From positions 1 to 47,014 of the forward strand of contig CAIYBH010000359.1 in the NCBI GenBank assembly GCA_903924405.1: a stretch of DNA of 47,014 bases, written 5' to 3'. A model generated the notes under the pieces. That model was given only the letters and a program-made list of their open reading frames with translations. It was not told the DNA's origin and ran no database searches. The translations under genes and the position numbers were made by a program. Shown piece by piece: positions 1 to 7,075 of this stretch. How positions within the stretch are numbered: the first letter of the stretch is position 1; each line of letters starts with the position of its first letter. The DNA is from an uncultured Planctomycetaceae bacterium. GTDB taxonomy: Bacteria > Planctomycetota > Planctomycetia > Planctomycetales > Planctomycetaceae.

Positions 1-6
1 ACTGAA

Positions 7-41
7 AAGCCGGACACCTGATCCGGCTTCCCGTGGTTTTT
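7..41 (+). terminator. stem-loop with T-rich tail upstream of first gene
   Basis: AAGCCGGA (7-14) pairs perfectly with TCCGGCTT (22-29) around a 7-nt loop, and a TTTTT run follows at 37-41 after eight unpaired bases. It probably terminates a gene lying off the left edge. The gap between stem and T-run makes it a weaker intrinsic terminator than the one at 963. It is followed by a CAGGAG ribosome-binding site and the next gene, a layout that recurs in this element. Confidence 0.55.
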
Positions 42-69
42 CTCAGGGGCGCACTTCAGGAGTGTCGCA

Positions 70-894
70 GTGGCCAAAAGAGCAGCACGCAAGACCGATG
101 ATCAGGATAAGGCTGTGAGTCTGGAGCTGGGGCGCCGATTGTTTGGCGGATTGGCGTTGCCGGATGATGAATGCTGGTCGCGAATCCAGCGTTGGTACAG
201 GACAGAGGGTTATCAGGCTCAGATTCCCATTGAAGAATTGCCGGTCGCCTATCTGGAGAAACTTCTCCGCCTGGCACTGGAAGGGATCCATGGAGATCTG
301 CTGGTGATCCAGGGTGAATCAGCACTGCCGGCGGTCGATTCCGTGAAGTTCGCGGTACTGGTTCCCGGGCACCGGAAACAGAAATCCCATGGGATCACTG
401 ATCAGGAGATCGACGCACTCGATGCGTATCTTCGATCCCGGATTGAGGGGACCGACGACAGCGCACCGGTTGGAGCGTTGGAGGAGAAGTTCCGGCGGGA
501 AAGGATCCGGTGGATTATTGAGGATTCCCCCATCAGTAACGCTCCGATTGAGTCGCAGGAATTTCAGTCCAGTGCGATGAACGCCTTCCCGTCGCGTGTG
601 ATTCCCGATCTCGCAAGCCTTGCGAAAATGTCCATTTCAGAGGCACGGAAACTGACGTTCTTTCAGTTGGTGCTGGCAGCACGAGCTGCGCGGGAGGCAA
701 CACAGGGCAAGAAAAAAAAACCCACCAAATCGTGGTCCCGTGCACAAGAGCAGCAAGGCCGCCAGTTGCTGGATAAGCTTCCTGATATTACCTCAAAGGC
801 CTTCTCCAAAGACGTCGGAATCAGAAACGAGGTTGGTGGCGAGTTGTTGCACCGTTTGAGGGGTACAACGCCCAAAAAACGGAACATGGAATAG
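70..894 (+). CDS. hypothetical protein of integrated element
   Basis: This is a 274-residue protein that I do not recognise. It starts at GTG, with AGGAG nine to ten bases upstream (in the cttcaggagtgtcgca leader). It is soluble, with no signal peptide or membrane segment. The N-terminal 100 residues are acidic and probably alpha-helical. The C-terminal quarter is strongly basic (QGKKKKPTKSW around residues 213-223), which would suit nucleic-acid binding, but that is inference. The lysine stretch is encoded by a run of nine A (712-720), a place where slippage or sequencing error is likely. A strong terminator follows 70 bases after the stop. The co-oriented neighbours on the right carry DUF1580 and a P-loop ATPase, so it probably belongs to the mobile element's accessory or replication functions. 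Confidence 0.7.
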   Translation: MAKRAARKTDDQDKAVSLELGRRLFGGLALPDDECWSRIQRWYRTEGYQAQIPIEELPVAYLEKLLRLALEGIHGDLLVIQGESALPAVDSVKFAVLVPGHRKQKSHGITDQEIDALDAYLRSRIEGTDDSAPVGALEEKFRRERIRWIIEDSPISNAPIESQEFQSSAMNAFPSRVIPDLASLAKMSISEARKLTFFQLVLAARAAREATQGKKKKPTKSWSRAQEQQGRQLLDKLPDITSKAFSKDVGIRNEVGGELLHRLRGTTPKKRNME

Positions 895-962
895 GAATTT
901 GAGTTCCGTGGTTCCGGGAACTCGGAACTTGCTGCAAGTCGACTCCATCACCTCCAGAATCA

Positions 963-1000
963 CCCCGCAACGTGTCAAAACGTTCGCGGGGTTTTTCTTT
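963..1000 (+). terminator. intrinsic terminator
   Basis: CCCCGCAACG (963-972) pairs with CGTT-C-GCGGGG (981-991) with one bulged C and an 8-nt loop, directly followed by TTTTTCTTTT. This is a textbook rho-independent terminator for the gene ending at 894. The ribosome-binding site of the next gene (AGGAG at 1003-1007) begins only a few bases after the T-run, so the next gene needs read-through or a promoter inside the spacer. Confidence 0.85.
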
Positions 1001-1015
1001 TCAGGAGCATGATTG

Positions 1016-1333
1016 ATGATCGATCCCAACGTTGAAGATCTTCTCACCTTGAATGCCGCATGCGGTGCGTTCCCGGGCCGGCGCGTAGGTCTGGCTTCTC
1101 TGCACAGGTGGCGATTGTCTGGCGTGCGTGGATGCAAGCTGGAGACGATTCTTGTTGGCGGTCAGCGATTCACAAGCCGGCAGGCCATCGCCCGATTTAT
1201 CGAGGCACAGAATTCGAATCAGGATCCAATCGGCAGCAACGGCGCACGTCGCCAGGTGCTGGCAGAGGCGGCGCAGGCGATTCTGCAACGTGAATTGCAC
1301 GGCGCGCACCTGGCACCGCGCCCGATGGCATAA
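1016..1333 (+). CDS. DUF1580 family helix-turn-helix protein
   Basis: The 105-residue protein resembles the planctomycete DUF1580 family. It has the N-terminal pattern of a conserved leucine/threonine motif (LLTLNAACGAFPGRR), then an L-H-R-W-R-LSGVRG helix-turn-helix-like segment (about residues 25-40) and the LETI-VGGQRFTSRQAIARF stretch (about 41-65). That layout is shared with small MerR/AlpA/excisionase-type DNA-binding proteins. I chose ATG 1016 because AGGAG (1003-1007) is well spaced for it; TTG 1013 is possible but poorer. DUF1580 genes are typically found in planctomycete integrated elements. A role as transcription factor or excisionase-like accessory of the element is inferred. The C-terminal 40 residues are alanine-rich and unremarkable. 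Confidence 0.85.
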   Translation: MIDPNVEDLLTLNAACGAFPGRRVGLASLHRWRLSGVRGCKLETILVGGQRFTSRQAIARFIEAQNSNQDPIGSNGARRQVLAEAAQAILQRELHGAHLAPRPMA

Positions 1334-1339
1334 CGAAAA

Positions 1340-1361
1340 GAGCCCCCATCACTGGGGGCTC
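1340..1361 (+). other. perfect 8-bp stem-loop between element genes
   Basis: GAGCCCCC (1340-1347) pairs with GGGGGCTC (1354-1361) around a 6-nt loop. No T-run follows on the plus strand; on the minus strand the stem is followed by CTTTTCG. It may be an attenuator, RNA-processing site or weak bidirectional terminator between the DUF1580 gene and the gene at 1425. Confidence 0.6.
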
Positions 1362-1424
1362 ACTCGCTTGAACAATTCTTCCCGAAGGCTGGCAGGCCCG
1401 ACCGGGACACACACAGGAGTCTTT

Positions 1425-1940
1425 ATGTTAGCAACGGCTTTGCATCCGGGCCAGACAAAATCGGCCCAAACGCCCTTCGGTAATCCGGTTGGCGATGTTT
1501 GCGCAGCTGCAGAACGAAACGTTCTTCGCGGTCTGGCACAGAATCCCATGGGACTCTGGCCACAATGCTGCACGCTACGGAACTCGGATTTTCGGCATCG
1601 GCGGGATCTCTGGATTCTCTGCCGATCTGTGATTGAGACGCACCTGTCACAGGGCCACGCGGTCCCGGCACTGACGCGGATTCAGTGGAATCATTTTCTG
1701 CCGGATCTGAATGCGTTTCGTGAGGAGCGAGGGTATCGGCCCCTTCAGGTGGATCCCGCGGACCTGGTAGAGCTTGACGAGACGTTTCATCCGATGCGTT
1801 TCGTTGAGGGATTGAACATCGTCCGCGGTGCTGGTTCATTCACATCAGAGGAACTGGACAAGCGCGACGCAGTGAAGCGACTCTGCACCGCGATTGAGTT
1901 GGGCCGATACGCATCGACTGGCGTGGAGGTGTCGCTATGA
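1425..1940 (+). CDS. hypothetical protein upstream of P-loop ATPase
   Basis: This 171-residue protein is of unknown family. I set the start at ATG 1425 because CAGGAG lies just upstream (1414-1419); the reading frame is open farther left, but that part is the shadow of the DUF1580 gene. It is a soluble, mixed protein. The C-terminal 60 residues are more acidic and include a predicted helical segment ending in ELGRYASTGVEVSL. The stop codon overlaps the ATG of the next gene (ATGA at 1937-1940), so the two are translationally coupled and probably act together. By position (small protein coupled to a replication-type ATPase) it could be a loader or regulator, but no motif supports this directly. 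Confidence 0.7.
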   Translation: MLATALHPGQTKSAQTPFGNPVGDVCAAAERNVLRGLAQNPMGLWPQCCTLRNSDFRHRRDLWILCRSVIETHLSQGHAVPALTRIQWNHFLPDLNAFREERGYRPLQVDPADLVELDETFHPMRFVEGLNIVRGAGSFTSEELDKRDAVKRLCTAIELGRYASTGVEVSL

Positions 1941-3670
1941 CAAAGCCTTCCGGTGGATCAGTGGATCATGGTGGATCATTTCCAGCCGATCAGCGCGAGA
2001 TTGAACTCGGGATGAATGAACAGCTGGTCAACGATGCTGTTATTCGAGCACTCGCAGAGCGTGGTCAGATTTTCGACTTCGGTGGTGCACTGGCAACGGT
2101 ATCGACCGACAACAACGATTGTTCGCGGCGGGTCATACGGCGATTACCCCTACCGTCTCTCCGGGAATTGATCACTGACGCGGTGCAGTTTGTCACGCAC
2201 GACTTTGACTTCAATTCGGGCCAGCGGAAACGGCGCGTTCATCGTGTTCCAAGATGGTGCTATGAAGCGATCCATAAACGTGGAGTTTGGCACGGGATCC
2301 CGGCAATTCGCGGCATCGTCAACGCACCTGTGATGAAGGCCGATGGCAGTATTCTCCAGAAGACTGGCTTTGACGTCGCCAGTGGATTGTACGTGGATCT
2401 GGATGGAGACTTTCCTGAGATCCCGGGCAGGCCGACAGCTGCAGCGATACGGCAGGCAGTGGAGTCGCTCCTCGGCATCGTGGCTGACTTCCCGTTTTCC
2501 AATCCGGCTTCCCGATCGGCGTGGATAGCGGCGGTCCTGACGCCACTGGCAAGAGAAGCACACGATGGTGCTACGGGCCCCTTGTTCCTGATTGATGCGA
2601 ATACTCGAGGATCCGGAAAGTCTCTGTTAGCGGATCTCGCTGCACTGATCGTCACGGGACGAGAAGCGACTCGCCTGGTTGCGCCGGCTTGTGACGATGA
2701 ATTCCGGAAGCGTATCACAGCACTCGTTAGTGATGGTGCGCGGTTGGTCCTGATCGACAACGTTGGCGGGAAGTTTGGTTGTGAGTCGATCGATGCTGCA
2801 CTCACAGGCACGGTCTGGAAAGATCGTCGTTTGGGGGCAACGGAGATGATCGAAGCGCCCCTTCGAGTTTCGTGGCTTGCAAGTGGCAACAACGTCGCAC
2901 TGGCGGCGGATACTGCGCGACGCACCTGCCATATTCGTCTGGAGTCGCCACTGGAGAACCCGGAGGACCGGGCCGGATTCAGGCATCCCGACGTCCGGAG
3001 ATATGTCCGAGAAAACAGGCCGGCATTGTTGGCAGCTGCACTGACAATTCTTGCGGGGTACGTGGCAGAGGGTCGACCGGATCAACGATTGAAGCCATGG
3101 GGCTCGTTCGAATCGTGGTCCGATCTCGTCCGCGGTGCGATTGTGTGGGCCGGCATGGCGGATCCGGGGGACACAAGATTCGAACTCAGGGACACAGCCG
3201 ACAGCGAGGCCGGCGCACTCAGGCAGTTACTCAAGGCCATTGTGGAGATCGATAGTGATGGGATCGGCCTGCGCACCACCGATCTGCTGAAGATTGCCAA
3301 CGGCAAAGATCAGAGCTACGGGCGAACTGAGTCTGAGTCGCTCCGAGAAGCGATTGAGGGATTCACGGAACTGAGTATTGAAAAAGTCACCGCACGTAAG
3401 CTGGGATCCCGCCTCGGGCATTTTCGATCCCGGGTTGTCGAAGGTCTCAAGCTGGACATACGGATCAAGAGCGGATCCAGCTATTGGGTTATTCAGTCAG
3501 GTGATGGTGGATCAGTGGATCATAGTGGATCATTTTTCTCAGGACTCCAGAAAACAGAAACAGAATGGGAAGACAGCACGAAAGCGGAGGAGGGCCAAAA
3601 AGGATCCACTGAGATCCACCGATCCACCATAGGGCACGATTTGGATTGGTTGGAAGATTCGAAACTTTGA
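1937..3670 (+). CDS. P-loop ATPase, primase/helicase-like, of integrated element
   Basis: The 577-residue protein has a clear nucleotide-binding core. A Walker A loop, TRGSGKSL, lies at about residues 223-230 after a hydrophobic strand (GPLFLID), and a Walker B strand, RLVLIDNVGG, at about 269-278. A region rich in Arg and Thr, with a sensor-like WLASGNNV, comes near 310-320. The layout (N-terminal region, then a helicase-type core around the middle, then a helical tail) fits the ATPases of planctomycete plasmids and integrated elements that replace a primase-helicase. Assignment to a replication role is from that context, not from a catalytic test. Both ends of the gene carry the same 30-bp GTGGATCA repeat, so the peptide G-G-S-V-D-H occurs at residues 6-11 and again near 524-529. 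Translation is coupled to the upstream gene by an ATGA overlap. Confidence 0.75.
   Translation: MTKPSGGSVDHGGSFPADQREIELGMNEQLVNDAVIRALAERGQIFDFGGALATVSTDNNDCSRRVIRRLPLPSLRELITDAVQFVTHDFDFNSGQRKRRVHRVPRWCYEAIHKRGVWHGIPAIRGIVNAPVMKADGSILQKTGFDVASGLYVDLDGDFPEIPGRPTAAAIRQAVESLLGIVADFPFSNPASRSAWIAAVLTPLAREAHDGATGPLFLIDANTRGSGKSLLADLAALIVTGREATRLVAPACDDEFRKRITALVSDGARLVLIDNVGGKFGCESIDAALTGTVWKDRRLGATEMIEAPLRVSWLASGNNVALAADTARRTCHIRLESPLENPEDRAGFRHPDVRRYVRENRPALLAAALTILAGYVAEGRPDQRLKPWGSFESWSDLVRGAIVWAGMADPGDTRFELRDTADSEAGALRQLLKAIVEIDSDGIGLRTTDLLKIANGKDQSYGRTESESLREAIEGFTELSIEKVTARKLGSRLGHFRSRVVEGLKLDIRIKSGSSYWVIQSGDGGSVDHSGSFFSGLQKTETEWEDSTKAEEGQKGSTEIHRSTIGHDLDWLEDSKL
1952..1981 (+). repeat. GTGGATCA repeat cluster, copy 1
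   Basis: Three tandem-like GTGGATCA units make a 30-bp block inside the first codons of the ATPase gene. The same block recurs at 3506-3535 with 29 of 30 bases identical. A reverse-complement version lies at about 3602-3631. The units resemble iterons or protein-binding sites, but they are also translated. Confidence 0.85.
3506..3535 (+). repeat. GTGGATCA repeat cluster, copy 2 with adjacent inverted copy
   Basis: The 30-bp block repeats the one at 1952-1981 with a single mismatch. About 65 bases downstream, the stretch 3602-3631 reads as a degenerate reverse complement (GGATCCAC, GATCCACC, GATCCACC units), so RNA or single-stranded DNA from this end could fold into a hairpin. All three lie in the coding frame of the ATPase gene. 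Confidence 0.8.
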
Positions 3671-3722
3671 AGACTGGGGCACGTCGCCAGCGGTCGCACA
3701 CAAGAATGAGGGAATCGGAAAC

Positions 3723-4298
3723 ATGCACGCAGAATTCATCGTAAATATTCCAGACCTGCCAGAAGGATCCGGGGTCCAGGAGTTCAACACCAGTGTTGTC
3801 GAGATATGTCAGCGCGTCTGCCAGGCAGAGGCAGCACTGGCAACGATTCTCGACGATGCTGAGAACGTAGAACTCGTTGAACTTCGGAAGCGTATGGTAT
3901 CGACCTGGACGACAGTGCACGCCGATCACCGCGCGTTGCTTGTTGCAGCGATTACTCGGCAGCAGCTATTGAAGCAGCTGGAGAAGCCATTGCGGATTAC
4001 TCTGGAGGCAGCAGAGGCCACACTGGAGAGATCCCGACAGAAGACAGCACGAGCCCTTGAAAAGGCCGGCTGTGGTCCCATGGATCAGCCCAACGCACAA
4101 TTCAACGTCCAGGCAGCAGAGGCCCGCTTCCGGCATACGGTGGAAAACTCTGCCGACGTCCGCGCAGCCCGTGAAATGGCGGATCAGGCCGCGCAGAACC
4201 TGAAGGAGTGGGCGACACTTACGCGCGATTCTGCCGGAGTCATAACCCGCCAACGGGATCGATTGAAGGCACTGACACGACAGTTGCTCCGAGTGTGA
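3723..4298 (+). CDS. hypothetical coiled-coil protein
   Basis: The 191-residue protein is not recognised. It is almost entirely alpha-helical by composition, with alanine, glutamate, arginine and glutamine in heptad-like spacing over about residues 25-190, suggesting an extended coiled coil. There is no signal peptide or membrane segment. GAGGGAA and GGAAA precede the ATG, a weak ribosome-binding site. It lies 52 bases after the P-loop ATPase gene in the same direction, with no stem-loop between them, so the two are probably co-transcribed. The coiled-coil shape could suit a scaffold or partner of the ATPase, but nothing in the sequence fixes the role. Confidence 0.7.
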   Translation: MHAEFIVNIPDLPEGSGVQEFNTSVVEICQRVCQAEAALATILDDAENVELVELRKRMVSTWTTVHADHRALLVAAITRQQLLKQLEKPLRITLEAAEATLERSRQKTARALEKAGCGPMDQPNAQFNVQAAEARFRHTVENSADVRAAREMADQAAQNLKEWATLTRDSAGVITRQRDRLKALTRQLLRV

Positions 4299-4389
4299 TT
4301 GCGAAATCTATGCGGGCACTGTCACGTGAGGTGAGGCTTTCGTGCAACGGTGGTGCCTGGTGTCGCGATTGCGGCACCCCCTTTCGGGG

Positions 4390-4427
4390 CCCTTGCCCAA
4401 CGGAAGTAGCCTACAGGCTGGCAAGGG
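4390..4427 (+). other. leader stem-loop
   Basis: CCCTTGCC (4390-4397) pairs with GGCAAGGG (4420-4427) around a 22-nt loop, a little before the ribosome-binding site of the gene at 4458. There is no T-run. It is the fourth stem-loop found just upstream of a gene in this element. Confidence 0.5.
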
Positions 4428-4457
4428 TTCCATTTCACTTCTACAGGAGTTTGTTCA

Positions 4458-4769
4458 ATGAGTGTGAGCTTTTCACAGGCATGCGCGGCCGCGCGTAAGA
4501 AATCGCCACGCGGGGCGACAATGACACGGTCAGGCGCAGGCCCACGCCCACACAAGGGACGTGAGGTCTCGTCTACACAGCCAAAGCGCCGGAGGATCAA
4601 GTTGAACCCCCAAAACGCGGAGGAACGTCAGGTGACGGATGCGTACTGGGCAGCGATGGGTCAAAGACCAAAGCGCGGTCCTGAATTCTGGCGGGCGAAA
4701 AACCAGAGACGAGCCGAAGCGCGTGCTGCGGGGGTCGCTGTGTCCGGGCTGTCGAGGGGGCTGGAATGA
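4458..4769 (+). CDS. small basic hypothetical protein
   Basis: The 103-residue protein is very basic (many Arg and Lys, e.g. KRRRIKLN and RAKNQRRAEARAAG) and probably binds nucleic acid. I do not recognise a family. It begins after a well-placed AGGAG (ctacaggagtttgttca). Its stop overlaps the start of the next small ORF (4766), so the two would be translationally coupled. It lies in the last operon of the element before the terminator at 5012 and the attachment-site remnant at 5217. Small basic proteins next to an att site are sometimes excision or packaging factors; this is only a positional suggestion. Confidence 0.6.
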   Translation: MSVSFSQACAAARKKSPRGATMTRSGAGPRPHKGREVSSTQPKRRRIKLNPQNAEERQVTDAYWAAMGQRPKRGPEFWRAKNQRRAEARAAGVAVSGLSRGLE

Positions 4770-4897
4770 AGATCGCGCGGGCGTTCTGGTGGTTGGTTCG
4801 GAACGTTGCAAGGGAGATGCGAGACTGGCGGCTGACTGGCTCTGCCGTGCTGGCTGGTGCGGCGCTGCGGTTGCTGCTGGGCTGGCTGGGGTTATAG
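4766..4897 (+). CDS. small membrane-type protein (43 aa)
   Basis: ATG 4766 overlaps the stop of the preceding gene (ATGA) and opens a 43-codon frame ending in TAG at 4895-4897. The product is basic in its first 22 residues, and the last 20 or so residues form a hydrophobic stretch (LAGAALRLLLGWLGL), so it is probably a single-pass membrane peptide. The gene is short, and no homologue is known to me. The overlap with the upstream gene and the sensible amphipathic composition are the only support. A weak stem-loop (TAGGGTGG, 4895-4902, with CCGCCCTA, 4911-4918) begins at its stop codon. Confidence 0.45.
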   Translation: MKIARAFWWLVRNVAREMRDWRLTGSAVLAGAALRLLLGWLGL

Positions 4898-5011
4898 GGT
4901 GGCAACACTACCGCCCTAGGTCGTCCAGGTACTTTCCCTCGCTCGCATCCCCTCTGCATTAATCCGGAAGAGTACATTTTGTCGCTGTGTTTGTTGGTTG
5001 CCGCAACGATT

Positions 5012-5046
5012 GCCTGATCTGGAGAAATCCCGGTCAGGCTTTTTTG
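5012..5046 (+). terminator. intrinsic terminator at end of element operon
   Basis: GCCTGA (5012-5017) pairs with TCAGGC (5034-5039), directly followed by TTTTTT (5040-5045). It closes the plus-strand gene string of the element, about 170 bp before the tRNA fragment. Confidence 0.75.
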
Positions 5047-5058
5047 TGCGACGGAGTC

Positions 5059-5109
5059 TTCCACGAAATGGGCGATTCTTCCACGAAATGCCCCTGATTC
5101 CACGAAATA
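5059..5109 (+). repeat. three direct repeats TTCCACGAAATR near element end
   Basis: The 12-mer TTCCACGAAAT plus a purine occurs at 5059-5070, 5079-5090 and 5098-5109, with start-to-start spacings of 20 and 19 bp, i.e. about two turns of DNA. Such helically phased repeats next to a tRNA attachment site look like arm-type integrase or excisionase sites. The protein that binds them is not in this window. Confidence 0.7.
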
Positions 5110-5216
5110 ACGGCAGAAAATGAGTCTGGTTGATATTGATTGAAACAGGCAGAAAAGCCGATAAAATACTGTGTTTCAGGCAGATTTACTGAAATCGCAC
5201 TTCGGTCCATGGCTTT

Positions 5217-5258
5217 ATGGCATGCAAGAGGTCATCGGTTCAAATCCGTTATCCTCCA
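5217..5258 (+). tRNA. tRNA-Ala(GGC) 3' fragment, attachment-site remnant
   Basis: The sequence matches the 3' half of a tRNA. It has an anticodon loop ATGGCAT (anticodon GGC), the 3' anticodon stem GCAAG, variable region AGGTC, T-loop TTCAAAT with flanking stem CGG/CCG, acceptor strand ATCCTCC and discriminator A. The 5' side does not continue: the bases before the loop cannot pair with GCAAG, and no D-arm (GCTCAG-like) motif lies upstream. It is therefore a truncated gene. The break in the anticodon loop is where tyrosine recombinases commonly cross over. This fits the right-hand att site of the element on the left, with the intact, reconstituted tRNA expected off the left edge. One T-T mismatch in the T-stem suggests mild decay. 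Confidence 0.8.
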
Positions 5259-6297
5259 CTTCTCATAAGTCCTTGCTGGACAACGGCTTACGCAATTTTC
5301 GACGTTTGTTCGCGCCGTGTGATTCTGTTTTCAGGGTAGGTAGTACTACCTCAAAATGAAGCAGAGTCCCGTGTGAAGTCAGAGAACTGAAGGTTTTCCG
5401 TCGTAGTTGCTGGACCCGATGAGCGGGCATGGCGTAGTTCGCGTCGATGCCTGGTGCGACCTCACTAAGGACGCGTGGCTGCAAGTAAAAGCCGGATCCC
5501 GACTTGCCAAGGTTGTCTGGGATGCTTGTCCTCAGCCACCACGCTTGTTTGCTTGCTGCCAGTGCAGCTGGTTTGCGAACGTGCGAAAATCTCAGGTTAT
5601 TGGCCGCTCTGTATGTTGAGAGCCCCAAAACGCCGGCCCGGAACCTCGTGGAATCGCCTACAGCCACATTTCCGCGCCTCACACGCTCGCTCGGCCTGTC
5701 TCCGCGCGCTCTCACGGTTTTCATGTCTGAATCCCCGGAATCAGACGTTGAATCGTTCCGAGCTGCTGATTCACTTCTTACTGTCGACTCTCGGACTCGA
5801 ACGGCGGAAGTGCGACTCTGGAGACGACTGCAAGCTGACTCTCTGCAACGACGCTCTCCGAACCATGCTGCCAGAGGCTCAATCAGCTCTGATCGTCGTG
5901 GAGAGGTTGCGTGGTTGCACGAGGCCGACTCCTTTCGGGACCAGCACGCAGGTCCAGGCTCGTACTGCGACGATCACAAGGCGGCCAGCCGCAAATGAAA
6001 AACGCCGTCTTTTCGCCAACAGGCCAATGTTTCGTAGCCAGCAACACCAATTGCCTTGTACAATTTTTGGACCGTTACCTCGATTCTCCTGATGAAACGG
6101 ATTTAGACACTGTTCATCAAATCGAGATGGGCTCCTTTCGTGTCCCCAAAAACCGCACACAATTTGGACCCGCGCACTTCATTTTGCGCAGAACCCTTCA
6201 AGTCACCAACGGTGTATTCGATGGTTGATGAAGATGTGACTCGGGATTTGAGCACCGAAATGTTTGCTCCTGGCCAGTGAATCGATAGTGAATCCTT
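5259..6297. other. no convincing gene; contains a 14-bp palindrome
   Basis: About 1 kb follows the tRNA fragment without a protein I can support. Several overlapping frames of 60-200 codons exist, but their translations look like noise (high Arg/Ser/Cys, no family resemblance, no ribosome-binding sites). A perfect palindrome, AGGTAGTACTACCT (5338-5351), is the only clear structured element and could be an operator. The stretch may be decayed mobile DNA. Confidence 0.5.
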
Positions 6298-7062
6298 ATG
6301 ACACGTCCTCCGAAGTTTCAGATCGACCTGACTGAGCAGTTTCCATCGCTGCAACATGCGCCGATTGTGGAGGCCGTGATCCAGTTCCATGCTCCAACGA
6401 GAACCGTCATTGAGCCGCCTGCACTTCGCACGATTCTGGAGCAACAGTTCGCCGGATACGCCGTCAGTGATCAGGCACAGTTTGAAACCGGGCTCACCAG
6501 ATTGCCGGGCAATATGGAAGTCCGCCAAAAAACGCAGTGGGACGGATTCCGGCTGACATCAGACGATGGCAAACACATCTGTCAGTGGAAACGTAACTGT
6601 CTGGTGTTCAGTCGCTTGCAGCCTTACGTTTCCTGGGCTCAGTTCATGGATACGGCCTTGCCGTTCTGGGAGCTCTATCAGAAAACCGCAGATCCACAGC
6701 TCATTGAGGGGCTCGGCGTTCGGTTCATCTCCCAGATTCCCCTCGGGGACGGTGAAAGGCCATCAGCCTACGTTCAACAGGTGCCATTGCCTCTTAAGGG
6801 GCTGGGCTTGCGTTCAGAGTCATTCTTCCATCAGGATACCATTCCGATTGAGGGGTATCCCTTTGAAGTCCGGCTGATGAGGGCCATGCAGCCTGCGGCG
6901 GAGTCCAGTGGTTGTAGACGTCAACTGATCGTCGATATTGATGTGTCAACAACGGTCGCAGTGACATTGGGGGAGTTGGAAGTGACTCTGCAACAAATGC
7001 GTTTCATCAAGAACAAAGTTTTTTTCGGCTATATGAAAAACGCTGAACAGCGTTTCAGATAA
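6298..7062 (+). CDS. TIGR04255 family protein
   Basis: The 254-residue protein has the hallmarks of the sporadically distributed TIGR04255 family. They are an early LxxAPIVEAVIQF-type segment (about residues 20-30), a central strand-rich region with the GLGVRFISQIPL segment (about 140-151), and a C-terminal helix ending in the motif LxQMRFIKNKVFFGYM (about residues 230-245). The family's biochemical function is unknown. Length is typical (about 250). No signal peptide or membrane segment is visible, so it is cytoplasmic. The start has no evident Shine-Dalgarno sequence. Two further small genes follow at 13 bp and at a 4-bp overlap, forming a three-gene unit. Confidence 0.75.
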   Translation: MTRPPKFQIDLTEQFPSLQHAPIVEAVIQFHAPTRTVIEPPALRTILEQQFAGYAVSDQAQFETGLTRLPGNMEVRQKTQWDGFRLTSDDGKHICQWKRNCLVFSRLQPYVSWAQFMDTALPFWELYQKTADPQLIEGLGVRFISQIPLGDGERPSAYVQQVPLPLKGLGLRSESFFHQDTIPIEGYPFEVRLMRAMQPAAESSGCRRQLIVDIDVSTTVAVTLGELEVTLQQMRFIKNKVFFGYMKNAEQRFR

Positions 7063-7075
7063 GCAGGGTGACTTC

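Noticed and set aside
5161..5258. Complete tRNA gene
   Set aside because: Only the 3' half is present. The bases 5' of the anticodon loop do not pair, and there is no D-arm, so it is a fragment, not a working tRNA.
5475..6092. 205-codon plus-strand frame and overlapping frames at 5263-6228
   Set aside because: Compositions are Arg/Ser/Leu/Cys-rich, no ribosome-binding sites, several frames compete and none resembles a family; treated as non-coding.
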